A stretch of DNA of 64,000 nucleotides from Planctomycetota bacterium (GCA_039182125.1 JBCDCH010000013.1:1-64000); one strand, 5' to 3'. Shown: positions 33,019 to 45,707, numbered from the stretch's first letter. The notes: a model not told the origin generated them from the sequence alone. Program-made: numbers and translations.

Positions 33019-34110
33019 GTGCCACGCACCGTGTTTGCCCAATCCCGCTCGATCGTGATCAAGGTCGGCTCGGCCGTGCTGGGCGACGGCGGGGGGATCG
33101 ACGCGCAAGTTTTGCGCTGCCTGGCGAGCCAGATCGTGGCCCTGCGGACCGCAGGCAAGACGGTGACGCTCATCAGTAGTGGCGCGGTGCTGGCGGGGCG
33201 GGCGGCGTTGGGGATCGCGCGGCCGACCGACCTGGCCCGCCTGCAGGCCGTCGCGGCGATCGGGCAGCGTCGGCTCATGGACGTTTGGGCTGCCGCCTTC
33301 GCCGAGTTCGACCTGCCTGTCGGCCAGCTCCTGCTCACCCGCGACGACGCCGACCATCGCCGCCGGTTTCTCAATCTTCGCGACTGTTTGCGGGCGTTGC
33401 ACGAGATGAACGCCGTGCCGATCGTCAACGAGAACGACACGATCGGCACCGAGGAGCTGACGAGCTTCGGTGACAACGACGGCCTGGCCGCGGTGATCAG
33501 TGCCGCCCTACATGCCGACGCGTTGGTGCTGCTGAGCACCGCGCCGGGCCTGCTCGCCGGCGGGGCGGTGATCGACACGGTCGCCGACCTGCCGGCGGCG
33601 CGTCGGCATGTCGTGATGGACAAGAGCACCGACGGTCGTGGAGGGATGGCCAGCAAGCTCGACGCGGCGGGCATCGTTTGCGGGGCCGGGGCGTGGATGG
33701 CGATCGCCGACGGCCGGCGCGATCGTGTGCTGACCGACCTGTTCGCCGGCGAGGTCGTCGGCACCGTCTTCAAGCCGATCAACGTCCGCCGCACCGGCCG
33801 CAGCCTGTGGATCGGCACCGCGCGGCCGGTCGGCTCCATCACCGTCGACGCCGGCGCGGCCAAGGCACTTCAAGGCGGCGATGCCTCCCTCCTGCCCATC
33901 GGCGTCGTCTCCGCCAAGGGCGACTTCAAACGCGGCGACATCGTCGCCGTCCACGACCCCACCGGCCACGCCATCGCCCGCGGCCTCATCCGCTACGACG
34001 CCCCCGACATCCCCCGCATCGCCGGCAAACGCACCAGCGACCTGGCCCGCCTCGACCCGCCGGCGAACTACGACGAAGTTATTCACCGCGACGATCTCGT
34101 TCTCGCCTGA
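33019..34110 (+). CDS. proB: Glutamate 5-kinase
   Basis: A 363-residue amino-acid kinase with a C-terminal PUA domain. The kinase core has IVIKVGSAVL, LISSGAVLAGR, NENDTIGTEELTSFGDNDGLAA and the STAPGLL loop; DKSTDGRGGMASKLDAA is typical of ProB. It phosphorylates glutamate in the first step of proline synthesis. I chose GTG 33019 because conserved sequence begins a few residues later; an upstream ATG at 32914 would add 35 unrelated residues. No proA is adjacent. The pseudouridine synthase gene follows after 36 bases. Confidence 0.93.
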   Translation: MPRTVFAQSRSIVIKVGSAVLGDGGGIDAQVLRCLASQIVALRTAGKTVTLISSGAVLAGRAALGIARPTDLARLQAVAAIGQRRLMDVWAAAFAEFDLPVGQLLLTRDDADHRRRFLNLRDCLRALHEMNAVPIVNENDTIGTEELTSFGDNDGLAAVISAALHADALVLLSTAPGLLAGGAVIDTVADLPAARRHVVMDKSTDGRGGMASKLDAAGIVCGAGAWMAIADGRRDRVLTDLFAGEVVGTVFKPINVRRTGRSLWIGTARPVGSITVDAGAAKALQGGDASLLPIGVVSAKGDFKRGDIVAVHDPTGHAIARGLIRYDAPDIPRIAGKRTSDLARLDPPANYDEVIHRDDLVLA

Positions 34111-34146
34111 CGCTCGTGGATCACTCGCCAACCTACGCTGTCCCCC

Positions 34147-34917
34147 ATGCCCGCCGAGCGCATCCAAAAACTCCTCGCCAATGCCGGCATCGCTTCGCGG
34201 CGTGCCGTCGAGGCGATGGTGCTTGAAGGGCGTGTGCGCCACAACGGGCAGGTCGTGCGCGAGCTACCGGTCATGGTCGATCCCGAGACCGACACGGTCG
34301 ACGTCGACGGCGAGCCGGTGAAGCTCGGCGGGACCAAACGCCGACGCGTCTACGTGCTGATGCACAAACCGACCGGCTACGTCTGCACCAACGTGGGCCA
34401 ACAGACCGCGCTGGGCCCGCAGCGCCTCGCGATCGATCTGTTGCCGCCGGGCTTTCGCAAACGTGTCTACCCCGTCGGCCGGCTCGACGCCGAATCGACC
34501 GGCCTGCTCCTGCTCACCGACGACGGCCCGCTCACGCAAAAACTCACGCATCCCAAGTTCGGCGTGCCCAAGGTCTACCGAGTCGTCTGCGACGGACTCG
34601 TCGACGCCAAGATCCTTTCCGAACTCGAGCAGGGCGTGCGCCTCGCCGACCGCGACGGGAAGCACTACGTCGCGAAGGTGCACTCGGCGAAGATTCATCG
34701 ACGCGGGCGTGATCGGAGCATTCTCGACCTCACGCTCAAGGGCGGCCGCAACCGACAGATCCGCCGCGCTCTGGCCAAGTTCGACCACAAGGTCCGCAAG
34801 CTCCAACGCATCCGCTTCGGCCCGATCAAACTCGACAAGCTCAAGCCTGGCGAATCTCGCCTGCTCACCCCCGCCGAGGTCAAAGCGCTCAAGCGAGCCG
34901 TCGGCATCTGGGTGTAA
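34147..34917 (+). CDS. RsuA/RluB-family rRNA pseudouridine synthase
   Basis: A 256-residue enzyme with an N-terminal S4 RNA-binding domain (RIQKLLANAGIASRRAVEAM) and a pseudouridine synthase domain. The catalytic aspartate is Asp114 in GRLDAESTGLLLLT. KPTGYVCTN and GRNRQIRRAL are the other family motifs. It isomerises a uridine in ribosomal RNA; RluB-like specificity for 23S rRNA is likely, but RsuA cannot be excluded. It probably shares a transcript with proB. Confidence 0.9.
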   Translation: MPAERIQKLLANAGIASRRAVEAMVLEGRVRHNGQVVRELPVMVDPETDTVDVDGEPVKLGGTKRRRVYVLMHKPTGYVCTNVGQQTALGPQRLAIDLLPPGFRKRVYPVGRLDAESTGLLLLTDDGPLTQKLTHPKFGVPKVYRVVCDGLVDAKILSELEQGVRLADRDGKHYVAKVHSAKIHRRGRDRSILDLTLKGGRNRQIRRALAKFDHKVRKLQRIRFGPIKLDKLKPGESRLLTPAEVKALKRAVGIWV

Positions 34918-35041
34918 CGCGGGGCGAGAACCGAAAGAAAAGGAAAAGAAAGAAACGGCATGCCGGTCGTGTCGTCTGTGGTGTGTGCGTGCCGCGCCAC
35001 GGTCGCGTCGTTTCGTCGAGTTTGACCCGACAAAACGCACG

Positions 35042-35069
35042 TTGACGACCCCCATCCGTGGGGTAGCTT
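35042..35069 (+). promoter_or_regulatory. Candidate promoter of the giant surface-protein gene
   Basis: TTGACG (35042-35047) and TAGCTT (35064-35069) are spaced 16 bases apart, 65 bases before the start at 35134. The spacer contains a palindrome, CCCC-ATCCGT-GGGG, which could bind a regulator. A purine-rich run (about 34929-34958) lies upstream. Visual match only. Confidence 0.35.
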
Positions 35070-35133
35070 CGAACATTATTCGGGCTTCTACGTACACAGA
35101 CCCGGACATCCACCCGTACCCCAACCCCTGAAA

Positions 35134-38100
35134 ATGCCCACCTCCACACGCAATGCCCTCCGCCGTTCCGCCGCCGCCGTTGTCGAGAATTTGGAAACGA
35201 GGAAACTGCTGGCGGTGACCGCCGGTTTCGATCAAGGCGTACTCACGGTCAACACGACCGACGCCGACGAAACCGTCACGGTTACCTCGAGCCCCAGCAA
35301 CGGCGAGCTGTTCGTTTTCGTTGGCGACTTCAGTTTCCGCTCGGGGCCGGTCGCCGATCTGCAGCGGATCGAGTTGAACCTTGGCGGCGGTGTCGATCGC
35401 GTGGGGCTTGGGTCGCTCGTGTCCAGCGGCTACGACCTGGTCATCGACGCCGGGCCGGGCGATGACAACATCAATCTCAAGGACCTGCGTGGCCACGACG
35501 CCGCAACTGTCCGCGGCGGCGCGGGCGATGACTTTCTCCAAACCAGCTCCGACGGTAACGACGAACTCTTCGGCGACGCAGGCAACGACGCCCTCGTTTC
35601 ATTCAACAACGGACCCAAGGACATCCTCCGCGGCGGCGAGGGCGACGACAGTCTCAACGGCCTGGGTAACCACGAAGCGTTCGGCGATGGTGGTGTCGAC
35701 ACGTTCTCTGACAACTCCGACACGCGCGCCGAGGGCGAGTACCTCACTACCCTTCGTGGCGGCGACGGTGACGACATCATTGGCCGGCCCTTCGCGTACA
35801 CCATCCGACGCACCGTCCTCGCCTTCGGCGATGCCGGCGACGACACCATCGGCCTGTTCTACGGAACGCCCACCGTCTTCGGCGGCGAAGGCGACGACAA
35901 CATCATCATCGGCCGGGGTCAAGCCCACGGTGAGGATGGGGACGATTCACTGACCAACAACACAGGCTTCAGCGGTGGCACGGTCGAGTTCTTTGGCGGC
36001 CTCGGCAACGACAACCTGCAAATCGTCGCCGGCAGCAGCCTCGGCGACGGCGGCGCGGGCGACGACACCGTCTCCGCAGGCGACTCACCCGACACCGGCG
36101 ACAACGAACGCATGACGCTCTTGGGCGGAGCGGGTGATGACAGGGTCAGCGCCGGGCTCGGCCGCGGCGAAGACCGCCAAGTTACGCTTCGCGGTGGCGA
36201 AGGCGACGACACCCTCAGCGGTACCGGCGCGACCGTCCTCGACGGCGAAGCCGGCAACGACTCGCTTCTGGGCGGCACCGCCCCCAGCGAGTACATCGGC
36301 GGCAGCGGCGTCGACATCCTCGATTTCACGCAACTCGACCCCGCCGTCGACATCACCGTCACCCGCGACGGCATCGCCGACGACGGGCCGACCGGCACCA
36401 ACGCCAATGTCAACGCCGACATCGAGGCGGTCTTCGGTGCCGACACCAAGGACGCCGACGCCGAGGGCGCACCGCAACTGATCGCCTTCGAGTATTTCGA
36501 CGAGCCGCAGTTCTCCTCCGAGGGCCAGCTGAGCAACGGCACGCCGTGGACGCTGGAGAACAGCGGGGCGGGCACGCCGTACTTCACCGTCGGCGGCACC
36601 CGACTCTTCGCCACCGACACCGACGAGCAGGTCTCGACCTTCCGCACCGAGTCCTTCGACATCAGCGGCGGGCCGGTCACCATCAACTGGGACATGGGCC
36701 GACGTGCGATCGAGGGCGAGTTCGTCTCCTTCGGCTACCGCCTCGACGGCGGCGAGTTCGTCGAGTACCGACGCTTCGACGAGCCCGGCGACGTCGGGCT
36801 GAAAGTCCAATCGCCCGCCCTCACCGGCCAAACGCTCGCGCTGGAGATCCGCCTGCTGGTCCGCGACATCCCATCGGAATTTACGACCGTGTCGTTCCGA
36901 AACCTTCAGGTGATCCAGCAGCTGCAGGGCAACCCGCCGAGCGACGGCACGCCGCTCTTCTCCGAACCCTTCGACGAGCCCAACGGCTCGACCAACGGCA
37001 CGCTCGACCCGGCCGGCGCGTGGCGCGTCTTCGCGCCCAACGGCGGCATCGCCGTGCAGAACGGCCAGCTCCGCATCGCCGACACCGTCGACTTCACCTC
37101 CTGGTTCACCACGCCCCTGGACATCGCCGGCGCGGGCCCGGTGAGCATCTCGGCCGACCTGACCGGCACCGACATCGGCCCCGACGACCTGGCCCGCTTC
37201 ACCTACAGTGTCGATGGCGGACCGCTCCAGCAGTTCGGCTTCACCCGCGGCACCGACGGCAGCCTCACCGCCACCGCCGGAGGCATCATCGGCGACACGC
37301 TCAAGCTCGAGTTCCAGTTCCGCACCGCCGGCGGCAGCCCCGCGGTCTACACCCTCGACAACGTCGCGGTCACCACGGAGGGCACGGCGGAAGAAGTCAC
37401 CGTCGAGCGGGACGGCGACACCGTTTTCATCACGGGCACCTCCGGTGACGACGTGATCACCGTCCAGCGGATTGCTGATGGCACCAACGACGTACGCATT
37501 GTCGCCAATGGTGTGGATCGTGGCCGGTTCGATGCGAGCAATGTGCTGGCCAATCTCGGCGACGGCGACGACGACTTCCGCGAGGTGAGCGGTCTGCCCA
37601 CGGGCATTCCGGTCACCGTCAATGGTGGTACGGGCAACGACACGATCGTCGGCGGTGCGTCGTCGAACAACGAGATCAACGGTGGCCTCGGCGATGACAG
37701 CCTCCGCACCGGACTCGGCGGCGGAATCGTTCGCGGCGGCGACGGCAACGACATCATCAGCGGCTCCAACGAAGCCTCGGCTCAGCTCTTCGGCGGCGGC
37801 GGGAACGATGACATCACCATCTTCAGTGGCACCGTCGACGCGGGCACCGGTGACGACACGATCACCAAAGCGGGCGCATCGTTCGGTACTGGCCCGGTGA
37901 CCATCGACGCCGGTGCCGGCAACGATACCGTGATCATTCGCACCCCCAACGGGCCTGCGCTGGTCCGGGGCGGTGATGGCAACGACCGGTTCGACACGAG
38001 CCAGTTCGACGGAGTCGCCTCCGGCTTCACGCTTCTGGGTGAGGCGGGCAACGACACGCTCGTCTCGGGCGTCTCGGCCGACGACTTCACCGGCGGTGCT

Positions 38101-41100
38101 GGCACCGACACCGTCGACTACACCCAACGCACCGATGGGCCGTTCAATGTCACCTTCGACAACGTGGCCAACGACGGGGCCGAAGGCGAGGGCGACAACA
38201 TCCGCGATGATGTCGAAGTTGCTTTGGGCGTCGAGGACGACGGGCCGAGCCAAACGCTCTTTGCCGAGCCGTTCGATGAGCCCAACGGGGCCAACAGCGG
38301 CACGCTCACGCCCACGGGCACATGGCGCACCTTCCTGGGTGCCGGCAACGCGCCCGACCTGCAGCAGCGCCTGCGCGTCGCCGACGGCAAGCTGCTCGCG
38401 ACCAACACCGAAGGCTTCGTCAGCTGGTTCACCTCCGACCTCGACATCGCCGGCCAGGGGCCCGTCGACGTCAGCCTCGACCTGGTCGGGACCAACCTCG
38501 GTGCCGACGATCTGGCCCGTTTCATCTACCGGCTTGACGGTGGTGCGACCCAGCAGTTCGCGTTCGTCCGCGCCACCGACGGCAGCCTGACCGCAACCGC
38601 CGAAGGCCTCACCGGCGACACGCTCAAGATCGAGGTCCAGTTCCAGGCCCTCCAAGGTCAGTTCACCCTCGACAACTTTGCCGTGACTGCGCAAGGTACC
38701 GGCACTAATGAAGTGAGCATCACCATCGACGACCGCGTCCTGCGCGTCACCGGCACCGAAGGCGACGACGAAGTCCTCGTCAATCGCTTCGCCAACGGCA
38801 GGGATTACGACGTGTCGGTCGGCGGGGAGTTCGTGCAGTCCTTCGACCCGGACAGCTTCGACGCCATCGAAGTTCTCGGCCTCGGCGGCAACGATACCCT
38901 CGAAGTTCAGGCCGGATTCAACGACGATATCGGCGGCTTCGACGACGATGCGAAGAATGTCTTCATCGATGGCGGTCTCGGGAATGACGACGTCACCGGG
39001 TTCGGCCTGGACGGCGAAGTCCGCGGTGGCGCGGGCGATGACACGGTCCGCAGCCGGACCACCGTGATCGCCTACGGCGATGCGGGCGACGACCGCCTCT
39101 CGCCCGCAACCGGCTTCCCGTTCGGCTTCACTGGCTACGGCGGCGCGGGCAACGACACTCTCAGAGGGAGCGACTCCGAAAGCGCATTTCGGCTCTTCGG
39201 AGAAGAGGGCGATGACTTCATCAGCGCTACCGGCGGCTTCATCATCGCCGACGGCGGAGAGGGCGATGATATAATCAACCTCAGCACCACTGCCGCGTTC
39301 GGCAGAGCCTCCGCCAACGTGTCCGGCGGCGCGGGCGCTGACACGATCATCTTCTTCGAGATCGGCAACTCGTTCGACCGGCCCGAGGTCACCGTCGACG
39401 CCGGGCCCGACGACGACGTGGTCGACCTCTCCGGCCAGAACAGAGGAACCGTCAACGTCGATCTCGGTGATGGCAACGATCGCGTGATCACAGGCAACGA
39501 AGTCTTCGGCACTCAAGGCCCGCAGACCGCGGACATCACCATCAACGGCGGCGCCGGCAATGACACGCTCGTCAGCGGCAAGGTCACCGAGACCTTCAAC
39601 GGCGGCAGTGGCAACGACACTGTCGACTACACCGCACGCACAGGCGAAGACATCACCGTCAGCTTCGACGGCCAGTCCAACGACGGCAGTGCCGACATCT
39701 TCCCCCAAACCGATACATTCGACGTTCCGGAAAACGACAACATTGGCACCGACGTCGAAAATGTGCTCGGCGCGACCGTCGTCGGTCAGCCGTCGGTGCC
39801 GCTCTACGAAGAGCCGTTCGACGAAGCCGACGGCTCCACAACCGGCAACCTCACCCCGGTCGGTACATGGCGGACCTTCCAGCCCGATGGCGGCATTGCG
39901 GTGCAGGACGGTGTGCTGGTCATCGAGGACACGACCGGGTTCGTCAGTTGGTTTACCAACGACCTCGACATCTCCGGCGCTGGGCCGGTGGGCATCAGCA
40001 TCGACCTTACCGGCACCGGCCTCGGCCCGGACGATCTCGCCAACTTCCTCTACCGCGTCGACGGCGGGTCCAACCAGCAGTTCGCCTTCACCCGCGGCAC
40101 CAGCGGCAGTCTCACCGCAACCGCGACCGGCATCATCGGCTCGACGCTGAAGCTTGAGGTCCAGTTCAAAGCGGTTGTCGGCACCTACACGCTCGACAAT
40201 GTCGCTGTCACAGCTGGGCAAACCTCATCCGACGAGGTCAACATCGAAATCGTCGATCGACAGTTGCAGATCACCGGCACCTCCGGCGACGACGATGTCT
40301 TTGTCGATCGTCGCTCCAACACCGACGGCACGATCTACTTGGTGCTCATCGACAATGTGGTCGTGACGGAAATCGCCGCGGGCGACTTCGACACCATCTT
40401 CATAGATGGTGGCGCGGGCAGCGACCGGCTGGGTGCGATCGCCACCTCCGGCGGCGAGTTTGATGCCGAGTCCAAGCCCGCGACGATCATCGGTAGCGAC
40501 GGCGATGACCGCCTGTTCGCGCGAACGCCCGACGCATCACTTCTCGGCAATGCGGGCAACGACTCGATCACCATCGACCGCGGCATCGCTGACGGCGGCA
40601 CCGGCAACGACACGTTCGTCGTCGGCTCCGGCAGCAGCACGCTCATCGGCGGTGACGGCGACGACGAGTTCAGCACCGTTGCACCCGGCTCCGACCCTGA
40701 GCCCGACGCCACGCGTGTCGTCCAAGGCGGATCTGGCAACGACACACTGTTCTCTGGACGCGGCGCGGACGACTTCTCCGGCGGATCCGGCACAGACACC
40801 GTCAACTACAGCCGTCGAGTCGACAGTGACGGCCCGTTCTTCGTCACGCTCGACAACCTGGCCAACGACGGGGGTCCCGGCGAGGGCGACAACATCCGCG
40901 ACGATGTCGAGCAAATCCTCAATGCGGGCTTCGACGACGGCAGCGGTGCCAACACACTCTACCTCGAAGACTTCACCGAACCCACCGGTAGCACCACCGG
41001 GCAAATCGTGTCTCCGAGCGGTCTGAATCCCGCGGCATGGCAGACCTTCCGTGGCGGGCTGGGTGCCGGCACCTTTGAGGTCCGCGACGGGGCGCTGCTC

Positions 41101-42546
41101 GTAGAGAATACCGACGGCGTCGTCTCCTGGTTCACCAACGACATTGAGATCAACGGGACAGTCGACATCACCCTGACCGTCACTGCCGAGAACCTTGCAG
41201 CCAGCGACTACGCTCGCTTCACCTATACGCCGGATTTCAACCAACCGCAGGTCCAGTTCGGCATCGTGCGTGGTGAGAACGGCACGTTCCAGATTACCGC
41301 CGAGGACGTCGATGTTCGAAGGCTCAAGCTCGAGTGGCAGTTCCGCGCCGAGCAGGGCTCGTTCCGCATCGACAACCTGCGCATCACGCAGCCCAACGGT
41401 CCGGAACAAGTCACCGCCGAGGTCGTCGACGGTGTTCTGCAAATCGATGGCACTCAGTCCGGCGAGTTGATCCGGTTGCGTGCGATCGAACTGGACGGCG
41501 GTGGCGTCGGCGTGCAAATCCTCAACGGTCCCACGGCCGGCACTTACGAAACACGCGACGTGCTGGTCAACCTGCTCGGCGGTCCGGACAACTTCGACAT
41601 GTTCGAGCCGGTCGGTGACATCGGCGAAGGCCTGAACGTGACTGTTAACGCCGGGCTTGGCGACGACCGTGTGATCTTCCGCAGCGGCGTCGGCGTGATC
41701 AACGGCGGCGAGGGCGACGACTTCCTCGTGGTTCGCGACGACGCCAGCGCCACCACCAACGGTGGTGACGGTGCCGACCGCATTCGCGGCGCCGATCGCG
41801 CAACGCTTCTGGCCCGCGGCGGCGAGGGCAACGACACGCTCGAAACCGCCGAGCTCGATCTCGACGCCCCGCGTGCCACCTTGTTTGGCGACGCCGGCGA
41901 TGACCTGTTCCAGAACGGCCCCAGCGCTCAGGACATTTCAGGCGGCGATGGGCAAGACACGGTCCGATTCACCGAGATCTCCAGCGGCCCGGATCGTCCC
42001 GACGGCCCGATCACCGTGAGCTTCGACGGGCAGGCTAACGACGGCGCTCCCAGCGAGAACGACAACATCGCCGACGACGTCGAGATCATCGAGGGTGCCA
42101 CCATCGTCGACGATCCCGCCACGTCGCTCTACGCCGAGTCGTTCGACGAAGCCAACAGCGCAACCACCGGCACCTTCGACACCGCCACCTGGAACACCTT
42201 CCGCGGCGCACCCAACTTTAGCGTGCAGGACGACGTGTTCCGTGCGACCGATACCGACGGCTTCCGCACGTGGTACACCAACCGCTTTGACATCTCGGGC
42301 GGCCCGGTGGATCTGTCGCTGGACTTGGCGAGCATTGGTGAACTCGATGACGGTGATCGCCTCAATGTCCTGGTTCGCGTAGACGGTGGCTCGGCCCAGA
42401 TCATCGCCACCTTCCGCGGAAGTGTGCCTGATGATTTCGTCGCCACGCTCACCGGTATCACTGGCAGTACGCTGCAGGTCGAGGTTCAGGCCAACGTCAG
42501 TGGCGGTGCCTACACGTGGGACAACTTCCGCGTGAGCCGGGCGTAG
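35134..42546 (+). CDS. Giant modular surface protein: RTX-like repeats and six beta-sandwich modules
   Basis: A 2470-residue Asp/Gly-rich protein. The N-terminus carries ENLETRKLL, the LExRxLL element found at the start of many planctomycete extracellular proteins. A first block of RTX-like calcium-binding nonapeptides (GGxGDDxx) fills about 40-440. Six related beta-sandwich modules of about 140 residues follow, starting near residues 449, 607, 1041, 1555, 1941 and 2331 (pattern FDEPNGSTxGxLxP ... SWFT-xxLDIxGxGPV ... LDNVAVT). Between modules 2-3, 3-4, 4-5 and 5-6 are further RTX blocks of 235-355 residues, each opening with a short ITGTSGDD-type sequence and ending with the same linker DNxANDGxxGEGDN. 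The chain ends in module 6. It probably forms a calcium-stabilised surface fibre or adhesin, exported by a system that cannot be seen here; no secretion genes are adjacent. Confidence 0.88.
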   Translation: MPTSTRNALRRSAAAVVENLETRKLLAVTAGFDQGVLTVNTTDADETVTVTSSPSNGELFVFVGDFSFRSGPVADLQRIELNLGGGVDRVGLGSLVSSGYDLVIDAGPGDDNINLKDLRGHDAATVRGGAGDDFLQTSSDGNDELFGDAGNDALVSFNNGPKDILRGGEGDDSLNGLGNHEAFGDGGVDTFSDNSDTRAEGEYLTTLRGGDGDDIIGRPFAYTIRRTVLAFGDAGDDTIGLFYGTPTVFGGEGDDNIIIGRGQAHGEDGDDSLTNNTGFSGGTVEFFGGLGNDNLQIVAGSSLGDGGAGDDTVSAGDSPDTGDNERMTLLGGAGDDRVSAGLGRGEDRQVTLRGGEGDDTLSGTGATVLDGEAGNDSLLGGTAPSEYIGGSGVDILDFTQLDPAVDITVTRDGIADDGPTGTNANVNADIEAVFGADTKDADAEGAPQLIAFEYFDEPQFSSEGQLSNGTPWTLENSGAGTPYFTVGGTRLFATDTDEQVSTFRTESFDISGGPVTINWDMGRRAIEGEFVSFGYRLDGGEFVEYRRFDEPGDVGLKVQSPALTGQTLALEIRLLVRDIPSEFTTVSFRNLQVIQQLQGNPPSDGTPLFSEPFDEPNGSTNGTLDPAGAWRVFAPNGGIAVQNGQLRIADTVDFTSWFTTPLDIAGAGPVSISADLTGTDIGPDDLARFTYSVDGGPLQQFGFTRGTDGSLTATAGGIIGDTLKLEFQFRTAGGSPAVYTLDNVAVTTEGTAEEVTVERDGDTVFITGTSGDDVITVQRIADGTNDVRIVANGVDRGRFDASNVLANLGDGDDDFREVSGLPTGIPVTVNGGTGNDTIVGGASSNNEINGGLGDDSLRTGLGGGIVRGGDGNDIISGSNEASAQLFGGGGNDDITIFSGTVDAGTGDDTITKAGASFGTGPVTIDAGAGNDTVIIRTPNGPALVRGGDGNDRFDTSQFDGVASGFTLLGEAGNDTLVSGVSADDFTGGAGTDTVDYTQRTDGPFNVTFDNVANDGAEGEGDNIRDDVEVALGVEDDGPSQTLFAEPFDEPNGANSGTLTPTGTWRTFLGAGNAPDLQQRLRVADGKLLATNTEGFVSWFTSDLDIAGQGPVDVSLDLVGTNLGADDLARFIYRLDGGATQQFAFVRATDGSLTATAEGLTGDTLKIEVQFQALQGQFTLDNFAVTAQGTGTNEVSITIDDRVLRVTGTEGDDEVLVNRFANGRDYDVSVGGEFVQSFDPDSFDAIEVLGLGGNDTLEVQAGFNDDIGGFDDDAKNVFIDGGLGNDDVTGFGLDGEVRGGAGDDTVRSRTTVIAYGDAGDDRLSPATGFPFGFTGYGGAGNDTLRGSDSESAFRLFGEEGDDFISATGGFIIADGGEGDDIINLSTTAAFGRASANVSGGAGADTIIFFEIGNSFDRPEVTVDAGPDDDVVDLSGQNRGTVNVDLGDGNDRVITGNEVFGTQGPQTADITINGGAGNDTLVSGKVTETFNGGSGNDTVDYTARTGEDITVSFDGQSNDGSADIFPQTDTFDVPENDNIGTDVENVLGATVVGQPSVPLYEEPFDEADGSTTGNLTPVGTWRTFQPDGGIAVQDGVLVIEDTTGFVSWFTNDLDISGAGPVGISIDLTGTGLGPDDLANFLYRVDGGSNQQFAFTRGTSGSLTATATGIIGSTLKLEVQFKAVVGTYTLDNVAVTAGQTSSDEVNIEIVDRQLQITGTSGDDDVFVDRRSNTDGTIYLVLIDNVVVTEIAAGDFDTIFIDGGAGSDRLGAIATSGGEFDAESKPATIIGSDGDDRLFARTPDASLLGNAGNDSITIDRGIADGGTGNDTFVVGSGSSTLIGGDGDDEFSTVAPGSDPEPDATRVVQGGSGNDTLFSGRGADDFSGGSGTDTVNYSRRVDSDGPFFVTLDNLANDGGPGEGDNIRDDVEQILNAGFDDGSGANTLYLEDFTEPTGSTTGQIVSPSGLNPAAWQTFRGGLGAGTFEVRDGALLVENTDGVVSWFTNDIEINGTVDITLTVTAENLAASDYARFTYTPDFNQPQVQFGIVRGENGTFQITAEDVDVRRLKLEWQFRAEQGSFRIDNLRITQPNGPEQVTAEVVDGVLQIDGTQSGELIRLRAIELDGGGVGVQILNGPTAGTYETRDVLVNLLGGPDNFDMFEPVGDIGEGLNVTVNAGLGDDRVIFRSGVGVINGGEGDDFLVVRDDASATTNGGDGADRIRGADRATLLARGGEGNDTLETAELDLDAPRATLFGDAGDDLFQNGPSAQDISGGDGQDTVRFTEISSGPDRPDGPITVSFDGQANDGAPSENDNIADDVEIIEGATIVDDPATSLYAESFDEANSATTGTFDTATWNTFRGAPNFSVQDDVFRATDTDGFRTWYTNRFDISGGPVDLSLDLASIGELDDGDRLNVLVRVDGGSAQIIATFRGSVPDDFVATLTGITGSTLQVEVQANVSGGAYTWDNFRVSRA

Positions 42547-42560
42547 TCACAGGGGCTCGG

Positions 42561-45140
<2,580 letters not shown>

Positions 45141-45485
45141 CGACCGTCAAAGGCCCCGACTCGGCCGACTTTTCCAAAGAGCGATGAATTTCACCCGCGA
45201 ACCTCGCGTTCTCCTCCCGCCGATAACCGCCCCAAACAAATCGGCCGCAGAACCCTCACAGGTCCAACGGCCGAACAGTCAAGAAAAGGATGGGCGATAC
45301 AGGGCTCGAACCTGTGACCTCTTGCGTGTCATGCATCGTGCGCTAACGCGTGCCGCACGAACAAACGCCGATTCTCGCCCGCTGCGAAGTCGGAAACGCG
45401 CACGTCCTACGCGAGTACACCGAACCCGAGACGCGCAAACGCGCCAGTCGTCGTCCCCGTTGTCGTCCCCGGTAGGTGGTGCTTC
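45141..45485. other. Gap between host kinase gene and first phage gene
   Basis: These 345 bases hold the promoter region of the histidine kinase, a tRNA 3' fragment (45291-45335) and about 150 bases of phage DNA with no convincing gene. The CGGCCG pairs near 45242 and 45268 can form a weak hairpin. I see no integrase or repressor here. Confidence 0.7.
45291..45335 (-). tRNA. 3' fragment of tRNA-Val(GAC), putative prophage attachment core
   Basis: Read on the minus strand: the anticodon loop ATGACAC (anticodon GAC, preceded by U33 and followed by A37), the 3' anticodon stem GCAAG, variable loop AGGTC, a perfect T arm ACAGG-TTCGAGC-CCTGT, acceptor strand ATCGCCC and discriminator A. CCA is not encoded. 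The 5' half (acceptor GGGCGAT, D arm and most of the 5' anticodon stem) is missing: upstream sequence matches only the last three bases of the anticodon stem (TGC). This is the picture left when a phage integrates into a tRNA 3' end, with the intact tRNA rebuilt at the other prophage end. Confidence 0.8.
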
Positions 45486-45707
45486 ATGAGCCCGCCGACT
45501 AACCCCGGGAGCATGCCCGACTACGTCGAGGTGCCCGAGTGGCCCGACCGCCTCATGGTCATCGTGAGCCGCGTCGTGGTCGCCGTCATCATCGACCAGG
45601 GCAACAACCGTCGCACGTTGGTACACCGGTTCGCTGGCTGGCTGACCGCCGCCCAGGTCGAGCACTGCCGTCGGAAGCAGGTTGAGTGGGACGGGGGTGG
45701 CCAGTGA
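45486..45707 (+). CDS. Small phage protein of unknown function
   Basis: A 73-residue protein with a Pro-rich start and a central hydrophobic stretch (LMVIVSRVVVAVIID) that is probably a buried strand rather than a membrane helix because charged residues flank it closely. AGGTGG precedes ATG 45486. Its stop overlaps the GTG of the HNH gene. No family recognised. Confidence 0.6.
   Translation: MSPPTNPGSMPDYVEVPEWPDRLMVIVSRVVVAVIIDQGNNRRTLVHRFAGWLTAAQVEHCRRKQVEWDGGGQ

Noticed and set aside
36085-40221. A 1378-codon open frame on the minus strand
   Set aside because: It lies fully antisense to the giant repeat protein; the GC-rich Asp/Gly codons of that gene create long stop-free antisense frames. 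Its translation is Val/Ala/Asp/Glu-rich without motifs.
35134-42546. Regularly spaced repeats that could suggest a CRISPR array or satellite
   Set aside because: They are in-frame protein repeats with codon-level variation, inside one long gene.
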